Source: Chitinivorax sp. PXF-14 (GTDB taxonomy: Bacteria; Pseudomonadota; Gammaproteobacteria; Burkholderiales; SCOH01). Taken from it: a stretch of DNA of 64,000 bases. Positions within the stretch are counted from its first letter, which is position 1. Every line of letters starts with the position of its first letter. The translations under genes were made by a program, and so were the position numbers. The notes beneath the pieces were generated by a model. That model did no database searches. It was not told where the DNA came from and was given only the letters and a program-made list of their open reading frames with translations. Location of the stretch: NCBI RefSeq assembly GCF_040812015.1, contig NZ_JBFNXJ010000018.1:1-64000 (forward strand), in the 5' to 3' direction. Shown here piece by piece: positions 47,942-56,668 of this stretch.

Positions 47942-49672
47942 TTACAGCGCGTTGAGCTGTTCGAGGAGGTCGCGCATTTTATCGGAATCCTCGGCCTTGA
48001 GCATTTTGTTGATCAGCGGCTGGATCTGCACCAGATCGGTATTGAGCACGAGATTCTTCACGTCGAGCAGGTGCGCCGGGTGCATCGAGAACTTGCGCAG
48101 CCCCAGGCCCAGCAGCAACCGGGTCAAGGTCTTGTCGCCCGCCATTTCGCCACACACCGATACCGGCACACCGACGCGGTCGGCAGACTTGATCGTCTGG
48201 TGGATCAGGTGCAGCACGGCGGGGTGCAGCGGGTCGTACAGATGCGCCACCGTATCGTCGCCACGGTCGATCGCCAGCGTGTACTGGATCAGGTCATTGG
48301 TGCCGATCGACACGAAATCGACATGCTTGAGGAAGCTCGTCACCAGCACGGCGGCCGCTGGCGTCTCGATCATCGCGCCCACCTTGATGTCGCGGTTGAA
48401 CGGGATGCCCTCGTCGGCGAGGCTCTGCTTGGCAAGCTCGAGATGCATCAGCATCTGCGACAGCTCGGTCAGCGAGATCAGCATCGGCACCAGCAGCTGC
48501 AGATTGCCATAGTGCGAGGCCCGCAGCAGCGCCCGCAGCTGGGCGCGGAACATCTGCGGCTCGGACAGACACAGGCGGATGCCACACAGCCCCAGCGCCG
48601 GGTTCACGCTCTGGTCGTTATGCTGCCACTTGGGAATCTTGTCGGCACCGAGGTCGAGCGTGCGAATCACCACGGGCAGGTTGCCCATGCGCTCGACAGC
48701 CTGGCGGTAGCCTTCGAATTGTTCGTCCTCGTCGGGAATCTCGTCACGGCCGAGGAACAGGAACTCGGAGCGGAACAGCCCAACGCCCGTCGCGCCGTTG
48801 GCCTTCACCTGCTCGATGTCGGAAGGCAGCTCGATATTGGCCATCAGCTCGACAGCCACGCCATCGCGCGTGGTCGGCACCTTGCCCTTGAGGCCCTTGA
48901 GCCGCTTGCGCTCCTGGTTCCAGGCGGTCTGGCGCTTCTTGTACTCGGCGAGAATCTTCTCGTCCGGGTCGATGATCACCACACCCTGGATGCCATCGAC
49001 GATCAGCAGCTCGCCTTCCTGGATCAGCTGGTGTGCGTGGTGCAGCGCGAGCACCGCCGGCATATCGAGGCTGCGCGCGACGATGGCGGTGTGCGAGGTG
49101 GCCCCGCCGACGTCGGTAACGAAAGCTGCGAACTCGTTGTCCTTGAACAGCACCATGTCAGCCGGGCTCAGCTCGTGCGCGACAAGGATGCTGTTCTTGT
49201 TCGGCGGCGGCGCCAGATGCGGCGTGGCGGGCTGGCCGGCAAGCGCCTTGAACAACCGCTCGACCACCTGCATCACATCGGCACGGCGCTCGCGCAGGTA
49301 TTCTTCCTCGATCTCGTCGAATTGCGCGAGCAGGGTGTCGAGCTGCTGTTTCAGCGCCCATTCGGCATTGCAGTGCTGGCCCTCGATCATCTGCCGCGGC
49401 TCGCGCGACAGCGTGGCATCGTTGAGCAGCATGATGTGCAGGCTGAGGAAGGAGCCCAACTCGGCCGGGGCATTCTCGGGGATCGAGCCCCACAGCATTT
49501 CGAGCTCTTTGCGCGTGGTGCGCACGGCCTTGTCGAAACGCGCCTGCTCGGCGGGGACCTGTGCTTCGGAGATTTCGTAATGGGCGACGTCGATTTCTTC
49601 GTGCGACATCAAATGGGCGTGGCCGATGGCAATGCCACCCACCACCCCAATGCCATGTAACGTAATCCCCAT
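47942..49672 (-). CDS. ptsI: Phosphoenolpyruvate-protein phosphotransferase (PTS enzyme I)
   Basis: The 576-residue enzyme transfers phosphate from PEP to HPr. The phosphorylated His is in DVGGATSHTAIVARSL (near 195). The PEP-binding barrel has LFRSEFLFLGRDEIPDEDEQ, IRTLDLGADK, NPALGLCGIR and the Cys in VPVSVCGEMAGD. It begins 56 bp after ptsH. The operon encodes only EIIA(Man), HPr and EI, with no sugar permease, so it is likely regulatory. Confidence 0.96.
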   Translation of the reverse strand: MGITLHGIGVVGGIAIGHAHLMSHEEIDVAHYEISEAQVPAEQARFDKAVRTTRKELEMLWGSIPENAPAELGSFLSLHIMLLNDATLSREPRQMIEGQHCNAEWALKQQLDTLLAQFDEIEEEYLRERRADVMQVVERLFKALAGQPATPHLAPPPNKNSILVAHELSPADMVLFKDNEFAAFVTDVGGATSHTAIVARSLDMPAVLALHHAHQLIQEGELLIVDGIQGVVIIDPDEKILAEYKKRQTAWNQERKRLKGLKGKVPTTRDGVAVELMANIELPSDIEQVKANGATGVGLFRSEFLFLGRDEIPDEDEQFEGYRQAVERMGNLPVVIRTLDLGADKIPKWQHNDQSVNPALGLCGIRLCLSEPQMFRAQLRALLRASHYGNLQLLVPMLISLTELSQMLMHLELAKQSLADEGIPFNRDIKVGAMIETPAAAVLVTSFLKHVDFVSIGTNDLIQYTLAIDRGDDTVAHLYDPLHPAVLHLIHQTIKSADRVGVPVSVCGEMAGDKTLTRLLLGLGLRKFSMHPAHLLDVKNLVLNTDLVQIQPLINKMLKAEDSDKMRDLLEQLNAL

Positions 49673-49728
49673 TCAGCCCGCCATTTTTGATTGTTGTTTT
49701 TTGTTTCAGCTTTTCAGTCTAAGCGAAG

Positions 49729-49998
49729 TCATTCGCCTTCGCCGAACTTGTCATTGATCAGGTCAACGATCGCCTGCATCGCCTCTGCCTCGTCCTCGCC
49801 GCTGGCATCGAGCTGAACCGTGGAGCCCTTGGCGGCCGCCAGCATCATCACTCCCATGATGCTCTTGGCGTTGACGCGCCTGCCATTGCGCGCGATGAAC
49901 ACGTCGCTCTTGAAGCGAGCCGCGGTCTGCGTGAGCTTGCTCGAGGCACGCGCGTGCAGACCCAGTTTGTTGATGATCTCGATTTCACACTGCAGCAT
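49729..49998 (-). CDS. ptsH: PTS phosphocarrier protein HPr
   Basis: The 89-residue HPr has phosphorylated His in LGLHARASSKL and the regulatory Ser site in NAKSIMGVMML, which HPr kinase would recognise. The start at 49998 overlaps the EIIA gene by 14 bp; the upstream in-frame start lies deep in EIIA and is rejected. Confidence 0.95.
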   Translation of the reverse strand: MLQCEIEIINKLGLHARASSKLTQTAARFKSDVFIARNGRRVNAKSIMGVMMLAAAKGSTVQLDASGEDEAEAMQAIVDLINDKFGEGE

Positions 49999-50392
49999 TG
50001 CATTCCCCTGGCAGTACATAGCGCACGCCTTCAAGCCCGCCGGTGATGGCCTTGCTCACCACCACCTCGAGTGACTCGTTGCGATAGGTCAACGCCCGCA
50101 CCAGCATGGGCAGGCTCACCCCGGCAATCGCTTCGATACGGCCGGCCTCGATCAGGCGACAGGCGATGTTGCTGGGCGTACCGCCGAAAATATCGGACAG
50201 GATCAAGACACCCTGACCGTCGTCGAGTTCCGCGACCAGGCTGCGCGCTCGCGCCAGGCCATCGGCGGGATCGTCCTGCTTGTTGACCGGCATCGCGGCC
50301 AAGTGGGGCACGTCAGGCCCCAGGATGTGCTTGGCACAGGCAATCAGGCTCTGGCCGAGCTCGTCGTGCGTGATGAGAAGTAAACCAACCAT
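49985..50392 (-). CDS. PTS mannose/fructose-type EIIA component
   Basis: The 135-residue EIIA(Man) domain has its phospho-His at the N-terminus in LLLITHDELGQSL, and LSDIFGGTPSNIACRL in the middle. No EIIB, EIIC or EIID gene is present. In betaproteobacteria this protein with HPr and EI forms a regulatory phosphorelay acting on carbon/nitrogen control or surface polymers. Start at 50392; 71 bp separate it from apbE. Confidence 0.93.
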   Translation of the reverse strand: MVGLLLITHDELGQSLIACAKHILGPDVPHLAAMPVNKQDDPADGLARARSLVAELDDGQGVLILSDIFGGTPSNIACRLIEAGRIEAIAGVSLPMLVRALTYRNESLEVVVSKAITGGLEGVRYVLPGECNAAV

Positions 50393-50463
50393 TGCTGTTC
50401 CGAATATCGGCCTACCGGCGGCGTACCGCACCCATCGAGGCCCAAGCGTCTGATTTTACGCGT

Positions 50464-51495
50464 TTACGGTATGGCTTGCACCTCAGGCTTGTCCCCAACC
50501 CATGACAAGCGCTTGTTTATACCGGGGGTGGCATATACCTTGCCAGCCATGTCGATCATCAGCACATCGGCCACGTCGAAGCGCTTGGCATACTCCGCCG
50601 CCGTCTGCACACCGCCAAACAGCAGCGGTCGCGTCACCGCCTCGGCCAGCAGCCCGGCCTGTGACGCCCTCGGCACCACCACGGTCACCGCCTGCATGCC
50701 GCTCACCGGCCAACCGCTGCGCGGGTCGATCAGATCGCTATAGCGTTTTCCGTCGAGCTCGAAGTGGCGCTGGTAGTCGCCAACGGTGACGGCCGTCTCG
50801 CCATCCTTCAATTCCAGTGTAGCCATCGCGCCAGCCTTGCGCGGGTGCGGCAGGCTGACAGTCCAGTCGCTACGCCCGTTGCGCCCCAGCGCCAGGCTGT
50901 CGCCGCCGATGCTGATCAGCGCGTTGCCGATGTCCTGGCCATGCAGGGTCTGCGCCTCGCGCTCGAGCAGCCAGCCGCGTGCCACGCGGTTGAGGTCGAG
51001 CTTCAAGAAAGCATTGTTGCCGAACACCACCTTGTCGCCAATCGACAGCGCCTGCAGCGACGGTGCAGCGGTCAGCAGCCGCTTGATCTCGGCCTCCTCA
51101 GGGCGAGCCGCTGTCACCGGGTGTGCATGAAAGCCCCAGAGCTCGGTCAGCCGCCCCTGCGCCAGGTTGAACATGCCATCGGACCACGACTCGTATTTGC
51201 GGGCCTCCTTGAGCATCGCCAGCAGGGCCGGGTCGGCCGAGTGCGGTGTCGAGCCCTGCGCCAGGGCGGCATTGAGATCGGCCAGCTCGGATGGCTGCCA
51301 TGGGTCCCAGCGCTTGCTCAGCCCTTCCAGCTCGGTCAGCACGGCCATCGCAGCCTGCCTTGCGCGGGGTTCCTCCTCACCTGCAATGGCAACACTGACC
51401 GTCGTGCCGAAGGCCTGCCCCTGCTGCACCAGCGGCGGCTTCGTACAGGCCGATAAGACCAGCAGCAGCGCAGCCCCCACCCAGTCGCGAGTCAT
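50464..51495 (-). CDS. apbE: FAD:protein FMN transferase, lipoprotein
   Basis: The 343-residue ApbE family protein attaches FMN from FAD to a Thr of target respiratory proteins such as NqrB/NqrC or RnfG. It has a lipoprotein signal ending LLLVLSAC (Cys17), so it is anchored on the periplasmic side. Family segments include [40 protein letters not shown] and [20 protein letters not shown]. It overlaps gshB by four bases (ATGA). No target flavoprotein gene lies nearby. Confidence 0.93.
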   Translation of the reverse strand: MTRDWVGAALLLVLSACTKPPLVQQGQAFGTTVSVAIAGEEEPRARQAAMAVLTELEGLSKRWDPWQPSELADLNAALAQGSTPHSADPALLAMLKEARKYESWSDGMFNLAQGRLTELWGFHAHPVTAARPEEAEIKRLLTAAPSLQALSIGDKVVFGNNAFLKLDLNRVARGWLLEREAQTLHGQDIGNALISIGGDSLALGRNGRSDWTVSLPHPRKAGAMATLELKDGETAVTVGDYQRHFELDGKRYSDLIDPRSGWPVSGMQAVTVVVPRASQAGLLAEAVTRPLLFGGVQTAAEYAKRFDVADVLMIDMAGKVYATPGINKRLSWVGDKPEVQAIP

Positions 51496-52433
51496 GGCAT
51501 AGCCCGTTCGAGCGCATCGACGAACATGGCCGCGACGTTGAACCCCGTTTGGTCCATGATCTCGCGGAAACAGGTCGGACTGGTCACGTTGACCTCGGTC
51601 AGGTAATCGCCGATCACGTCGAGCCCCACCAGCAGCAGCCCTTCAGCCTTGAGCTGCGGCCCCAGCGCGCGCGCGATGGTCCAGTCACGCTCGGACAAGG
51701 GCTGTGCGACGCCCCGCCCACCGGCGGCCAGGTTGCCGCGTGTCTCGCCCTGTTTCGGGATGCGTGCGAGGCAATAAGGCGCCGCCTCGCCGTCGATGAT
51801 CAGGATGCGCTTGTCGCCATTGACGATATCGGGGATGTAGCGCTGCACCATCACCGTCTGCGCACCTTGCTGCATCTGTGTTTCAAGAATGCTGCCAAGG
51901 TTCGGGTCGTCGAGCTTCAGGCGGAAAATGCCCATGCCGCCCATGCCGTCGAGCGGCTTGAGGATCACGTCGCCATGCTCCGCCAGGAACTCGCGCACCT
52001 GCTCCGGCTCGCGCGTCACCAGCGTCGGCGTGATGTACTCTGCAAACCGCAGGATGGCCAGTTTCTCGTTGAAATCGCGCAAGGCCTGCGGGTGATTGAC
52101 GACGCGCGCGCCCTGGCGCTGTGCGGCATCGAGCAGATGCGTGGAATACAGGTACTCCATATCGAACGGCGGGTCCTTGCGCATCAGTACCGCATCGAAA
52201 TCCGCCAGCGCCCGGACCTCGGTCGCGTCGAGACGATACCAATGCGTGTGGTCGCCAGTCAGATGCAGACGCCGTATGGTCGCCAGCACGCCGCCATCGC
52301 GCACGAACAGCTCGTGCTGCTCGAACACATACAGCGCATGCCCACGCCTGGCCGCCTCCTCCATCATGGCAAAGGTGGAGTCCTTATAGATCTTCAGATG
52401 ATCGAGCGGGTCGAGCAGGATGGCGATGTTCAT
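51492..52433 (-). CDS. gshB: Glutathione synthetase
   Basis: The 313-residue ATP-grasp ligase joins glycine to gamma-glutamylcysteine. It starts [20 protein letters not shown], with [34 protein letters not shown] (glycine-rich loop), [19 protein letters not shown] and [13 protein letters not shown] at the end. The start at 52433 matches the family. It is the first gene of the block running to 37180. Its pathway partner gshA lies 4 kb upstream, across two unrelated genes. Confidence 0.95.
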   Translation of the reverse strand: MNIAILLDPLDHLKIYKDSTFAMMEEAARRGHALYVFEQHELFVRDGGVLATIRRLHLTGDHTHWYRLDATEVRALADFDAVLMRKDPPFDMEYLYSTHLLDAAQRQGARVVNHPQALRDFNEKLAILRFAEYITPTLVTREPEQVREFLAEHGDVILKPLDGMGGMGIFRLKLDDPNLGSILETQMQQGAQTVMVQRYIPDIVNGDKRILIIDGEAAPYCLARIPKQGETRGNLAAGGRGVAQPLSERDWTIARALGPQLKAEGLLLVGLDVIGDYLTEVNVTSPTCFREIMDQTGFNVAAMFVDALERAMP

Positions 52434-52517
52434 GGTGAGTTCTCTAGAAAGCAGCGGAATTCGCGCCTTGGCCATCATTGTTTCCGACCAGTAGGGTTAA
52501 GGCAAGCAAGGGCGCGG

Positions 52518-53675
52518 CTACAGCCCCTTGCCTGCCGTATGCACGGCAAGCCCGAGGGCCGACGCGCGAGCCAGATTCAGGTCGCTGGCATAGAGCGACA
52601 AGCCCAGGCCGAGCCAGCTCATCTGCATCTGCCAGGCCTTGAAGCGCGTGTCATACGACAACCCCACGGTGGTTCGCTCGTTGACCACGTATGCGCCACC
52701 AATCTGAGGAATCCACAGGCCGTCGATATAGCTGAGCTCGGCCAGCGCCCGGTATGCGCCAAACGGTGCAGAGGCGTTGACCAGCCATTTCTCCTTGAGC
52801 CGCTGGGTGACCGCCACACGGCTATCCTGCTCGACCAGCGAGGCTGCACCATTTTCGGCACCGACCAGCTTGCCATTGTTATCGTAGGTCACAGCACCAG
52901 CCGTCACCGTCTGCGGAATATCTCGCCAGCGGATACGCGCACCGAGATCCGACACCACGGCGTTGATCTTCACGCCCTGCGGCAGCTCCCAACTGATGCC
53001 GACATCGGTAGAAAACCCGTCGCCACTGGGGTTACCCTCCCTCACGTAGGGGTTGAACTGATTCGGGTCGCCAGTATTCAGGCCGGAATCCAGCCGCTCC
53101 CGAATACCGTAGAAACTGAGTTTGTCAGCCGTTGCCACGTCGGCATGTCCGGCTCCGTGCTCCAGGCGTACCCGGGTTCCGCGCAGATAACTCAGGGCCA
53201 CGCCGGAGCGAAACTTGCCGAGCCCACCGGCATCGAATGCCATGGCACGCCCCAGACGGACGCCGTTTGCCGCGAAATACTCCATGCGATAGTCGACATC
53301 GTAAGTGCTGCCGGGAGTCAACACATCGCCGCGATCGAGCAAGGGTGCCAGCCGAATCACGTCGTCGTTGCCTTGTGCCAGCGCATCGCGCCGATGAAAG
53401 ACACCAAGGCGCCAGCCTTTTGCGTCACCCGCCAGCTCGAGCTTGGTCTGAAACAACGCGAAATTGTTTCCCTGGCAGCAGCGCACATGGTCGGACCAGC
53501 TCTTGCTGGCTTTCATGACATCGATCGGGTCGTTGGCACCGTAAAGCTCGAAATCGAGACGGCTCGTAGCAACCGTCGCAATCTCGGCAGGGTTGGAAAT
53601 GGCCAGTGGGCTGGCCATGGCGGCCGACTGGATGGCAAACATCACGGCGAGCACGAGGGAATGGCGGCGGGGCAT
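52518..53675 (-). CDS. Probable outer-membrane beta-barrel protein of unknown family
   Basis: The 385-residue product has a signal peptide to SAAMA|SP and many alternating beta strands. Phrases such as GDGFSTDVGISWELPQGVKI, YVVNERTTVGLSYDTRFKAW and LGLGLSLYASDLNLARA are typical of barrels. The closest-looking type is the MtrB/porin-like proteins of paired lipoprotein loci, but I do not claim a family. The start at 53675 follows GGAG. It lies directly after the terminator of the lipoprotein gene, so it may depend on read-through. With its partner it probably forms an envelope unit. Confidence 0.75.
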   Translation of the reverse strand: MPRRHSLVLAVMFAIQSAAMASPLAISNPAEIATVATSRLDFELYGANDPIDVMKASKSWSDHVRCCQGNNFALFQTKLELAGDAKGWRLGVFHRRDALAQGNDDVIRLAPLLDRGDVLTPGSTYDVDYRMEYFAANGVRLGRAMAFDAGGLGKFRSGVALSYLRGTRVRLEHGAGHADVATADKLSFYGIRERLDSGLNTGDPNQFNPYVREGNPSGDGFSTDVGISWELPQGVKINAVVSDLGARIRWRDIPQTVTAGAVTYDNNGKLVGAENGAASLVEQDSRVAVTQRLKEKWLVNASAPFGAYRALAELSYIDGLWIPQIGGAYVVNERTTVGLSYDTRFKAWQMQMSWLGLGLSLYASDLNLARASALGLAVHTAGKGL

Positions 53676-53685
53676 CGCATACTCC

Positions 53686-53716
53686 AAAAAAAGAAGCCGG
53701 CAAAGCCGGCTTCTTT
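53686..53716 (-). terminator. Rho-independent terminator after the lipoprotein gene
   Basis: On the minus strand AAAGAAGCCGGC pairs with GCCGGCTTCTTT around a 3-base loop (12-bp stem), followed by a run of seven T. The T-run passes straight into the GGAG ribosome-binding site of the next gene, so it may work as an attenuator between the two. Confidence 0.8.
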
Positions 53717-53737
53717 AACATCAAACAGCCTGTGGCA

Positions 53738-55864
53738 TCAACCCAGCGATTCGCTGCTGCCGTCGACGAAGTTCGCTCGACCGCCGATGATGGTACCAAC
53801 CGCGTTGTCACCAACCTTGACCGTGCCCTTGTACTGGCCAGTGGTCTTGTCGAACTCGACCGTCACCACGACACCGTCGGTATTCGACAGGTTTGCCACG
53901 CCGGCAAGCTCACCGGAGGTCGTCGCGGCATCGACCGTGATCGTGCGGCCATGGAAGGTATGCTTCAACGAGTAAGCCACGTTGGTCGGTGTAGCCGCAT
54001 CACGCTTCGCGCCGAGGATTACGGTGACATCGTTTTCTGCAAGCGCCCCATGTACGACTGCCTTCAGCGAAGCCGCGCCGAACGGGCCGTTGGCGTCTTC
54101 GCCGGCCATCGTCACGTTGGCGGTCACGTCCGCGACTGGACCCACAGCATTGGAGACCGAGCCGGTGAACTTGCCGGTGACAGGCATAACCGACAGATCA
54201 CCCACGTCGAGCGTGCCGGACACGGTGTAGGCGTTGCCACCAACCGCTGCCACCAGGTTCAGCGAGCCATACGGCGTGCCGTCATTGGCTGGGAAGTAGA
54301 CGACGCTGCCGTCACCAATCTGGAGCGAGCTCGCCACACCATTCAGCGTGGTTGTCGCGGTGCCTTTCAGTGTCAACGTTTCCCTGTTGGCATCGCTGCT
54401 CAGCGTGCCGGAGACATCGAGGCTGGTCTTGTTGTCGGTCGAACCGAAGCCGAACGGCATGTCGCCCTTGGCTACCACGCCGACAGCCCTGCCACTACCG
54501 TCATAGGTCACGGTCGCGGTGCCATCGATATCGGCCAGAAAGGTAACCTTGGTTGCAGTCGTCGCACTCGGGCTGGCAAACGTCTTCTTGAATGCATCCC
54601 ACTGATAGGCGCCGCTACCGGTTGCATGCAAGGTAAACGCAAAGGCGGAGTTGACGGTTGCGCCATCGACCTGGCGATCATTACGTCCGTAGGTACACGT
54701 TACATTACCCGCAGGGGTAGTTGCATCGGCAGTGCATTTACCCCCCACGCCACCCGCCGAGGTCTGCAACACATACTGGCCATTTACTGCAGCCGGCGCT
54801 CGGCCAGCCGCGATATCGGAGGCGAACTCGATGCCCTTGGCCAGCCACTGATAGTGTTCGGCAGCGAGCGAGCCGTTATTCGATGCGACAGTAACTGCCT
54901 CCTGCACACCGCGCGATACCCCCAGCAGACGATCCTGGGCAATCAGCGCCGATACGCGCACATCGCTCAGCATCTGCTTGGCCTTGGCCAGATCGCTGAC
55001 CTGGGTCGGCGTAACCGGTGTCGGCTTGACGATGATGACGTAGGTGTCGGCTTTCAGGCGTTCCTTGGTGGCATCATCGGCATATTTCTCGGCAGCCGCG
55101 ATCAGGGCGGTGTTGATATTGGCGACGAACGCCCCCGAATCGAATGCGGTGACGGCACTGCCATCCGTCCCCTTGCCATCGAGCACGCCGTCGGCCAGAT
55201 CCTTGGCCAGATCTTTGGCGATCTCGAACGCCTTCTTGCCGCTGTTGCCGTTGCCAGCCAGAGCTGCGAGCACCAGCGCATATTTGTCCTTGGGGTCGTC
55301 CTTGAGGTCCTTGACCGACGCATCCACCAGGCGCGGCGGCACCAGCACGTCAGCCACGCCGAACACCTGCGCGATCAGTGCGTTTGCTTCCTTGATCTTG
55401 GTCGCCACCTGATCGGCGGTCAGCGAGCCGAGCTGGCTACGGACGCGCTTGGCCGAGGCATCGGTAAGTGGCGTGACGGCAATCGATTTGCTCGTGGCAT
55501 CAGGCACCACGGCCTCGATCGATTCACCCGCGGGGAAATCGACGTCGGTGCCAGCGGCTTCGTCGTAGTATTTGACACCAGCCCCACCCACCACCTTGAC
55601 GATAAAGGCGCCGCTATAGCTGCCCAGGTCGACAGTGGCCGTGCCGTCGGCACCAATCGTGCCAGTACCGATCACCTTGTCGCTCATGTCGTGAATTTCG
55701 ATACGGGTGTTGGCTGAGAATTTGCCAAGGGACGGTGCGACCGTGACCTGATTGGTTTGTGCGGCCGGCGAATCACTACCGCCGCCACCGCCGCCACAGG
55801 CGGCAAGAGCAAGCAGGACCAGCGGGGCAAGTGCGCGCAGGCGGAAACTGGGAGAAGCAAACAT
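53738..55864 (-). CDS. Large surface or periplasmic lipoprotein of unknown function
   Basis: The 708-residue product has a lipoprotein signal ending LALAACGGGGGGS (Cys23 followed by six Gly), a common tether. The mature part mixes a helical domain (residues ~100-300, Ala/Lys-rich) with beta-rich sequence to the end, including ITVDAATTSGELAGV and VTVEFDKTTGQYKG. I recognise no family. GGAGG precedes the ATG. A 5' leader of about 140 bp is AT-rich and contains a GCCCGG/CCGGGC hairpin at 55898-55913. It is paired with the downstream barrel-like gene. Confidence 0.7.
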   Translation of the reverse strand: MFASPSFRLRALAPLVLLALAACGGGGGGSDSPAAQTNQVTVAPSLGKFSANTRIEIHDMSDKVIGTGTIGADGTATVDLGSYSGAFIVKVVGGAGVKYYDEAAGTDVDFPAGESIEAVVPDATSKSIAVTPLTDASAKRVRSQLGSLTADQVATKIKEANALIAQVFGVADVLVPPRLVDASVKDLKDDPKDKYALVLAALAGNGNSGKKAFEIAKDLAKDLADGVLDGKGTDGSAVTAFDSGAFVANINTALIAAAEKYADDATKERLKADTYVIIVKPTPVTPTQVSDLAKAKQMLSDVRVSALIAQDRLLGVSRGVQEAVTVASNNGSLAAEHYQWLAKGIEFASDIAAGRAPAAVNGQYVLQTSAGGVGGKCTADATTPAGNVTCTYGRNDRQVDGATVNSAFAFTLHATGSGAYQWDAFKKTFASPSATTATKVTFLADIDGTATVTYDGSGRAVGVVAKGDMPFGFGSTDNKTSLDVSGTLSSDANRETLTLKGTATTTLNGVASSLQIGDGSVVYFPANDGTPYGSLNLVAAVGGNAYTVSGTLDVGDLSVMPVTGKFTGSVSNAVGPVADVTANVTMAGEDANGPFGAASLKAVVHGALAENDVTVILGAKRDAATPTNVAYSLKHTFHGRTITVDAATTSGELAGVANLSNTDGVVVTVEFDKTTGQYKGTVKVGDNAVGTIIGGRANFVDGSSESLG

Positions 55865-55897
55865 TGAACCTCCGAACCTTGTTGTTGTGTGAGGGGT

Positions 55898-55913
55898 GCC
55901 CGGGAATCCGGGC
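55898..55913 (-). other. Hairpin in the leader of the lipoprotein gene
   Basis: GCCCGG and CCGGGC form a 6-bp stem with a GAAT loop, 34 bp before the start codon. It lies between the AT-rich upstream sequence (55935-56010, with three TTACA-type repeats) and the gene. A regulatory role is possible but unproven. Confidence 0.35.
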
Positions 55914-56157
55914 CGGATACGGCGAGCGTTACATCAGAATCAAGTATATAAGGTTTACATTATTTACAAATCTATATTTTCCTTACATCCGTTCGTGGAT
56001 CATTTAAAAAAAGTAACGGCAGAGGGAGAAAAGTGGCGCCTTGCTTGCCAGGGCGACAAGGGTTGACGGGCGCACAACGAGGCAGGCAGCCCCGTTCAGG
56101 CGAACTGGCGCGGCAACGGGCACCCAGGGCGGGCGGCCAATCGTCTCGATTGCAGCG

Positions 56158-56622
56158 CTATGGCTGGGTTGCCGGCAAAGATCGTTTGAGGACTTCGTAA
56201 CAATCATCGACATGGGCGTTGCCGATCATGCGCATGGCACCGAAGCTGATCGATGCCGCAACGGCCTGGCCGAGCAGCGGTACGAACTTCAGCGCTGACT
56301 TGCCGGCCAGGCGCACGCCCATGCGGCTCAGGGCGCGCATGATCAGCTGCCGCGTGACGACCTTGCCGATCATCTCGCTGCCGATGCTGGTGATGGCCAC
56401 CAGCATGATCTTCTTGAGTTGTGGATCGAGCGTGTCGATCTGCTCGGGGGTCAGGCCGAATTTGCGGTTGATGGCCGGGATCATTTCCAGCAGCAACGCG
56501 GCATCAGCGCCGATGTCGATGCCCAGCAAGGGGACGACCGCGGCGCCAGCCGACAGGCCGGCGCGCCGCGTGACCATAGCGCGGCACTCGGCACGCAGCG
56601 CTTCGAGCTGTTCGAGCGTCAT
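56158..56622 (-). CDS. DUF697-like small membrane-associated protein
   Basis: The 154-residue product has an amphipathic helical pattern with two hydrophobic segments. It includes AAVVPLLGIDIGADAALLLE and MIPAINRKFGLTPEQIDTL, then LKFVPLLGQAVAASISFGA near the C-terminus. These features suggest the DUF697 group of GTPase-associated or stand-alone proteins of unknown role. The start at 56622 follows AGGGT. It is co-transcribed with gshA (46-bp gap) but has no evident link to glutathione. Confidence 0.75.
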   Translation of the reverse strand: MTLEQLEALRAECRAMVTRRAGLSAGAAVVPLLGIDIGADAALLLEMIPAINRKFGLTPEQIDTLDPQLKKIMLVAITSIGSEMIGKVVTRQLIMRALSRMGVRLAGKSALKFVPLLGQAVAASISFGAMRMIGNAHVDDCYEVLKRSLPATQP

Positions 56623-56668
56623 TGGCCGCGACCCTGCGCTGTGCTGGTGGCCAGCTGGGGTGCCCGCG

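Noticed and set aside
51549-55717. 808- and 703-codon plus-strand frames
   Set aside because: Antisense to gshB, the barrel-like gene and the lipoprotein; they cross several genes and intergenic terminators.
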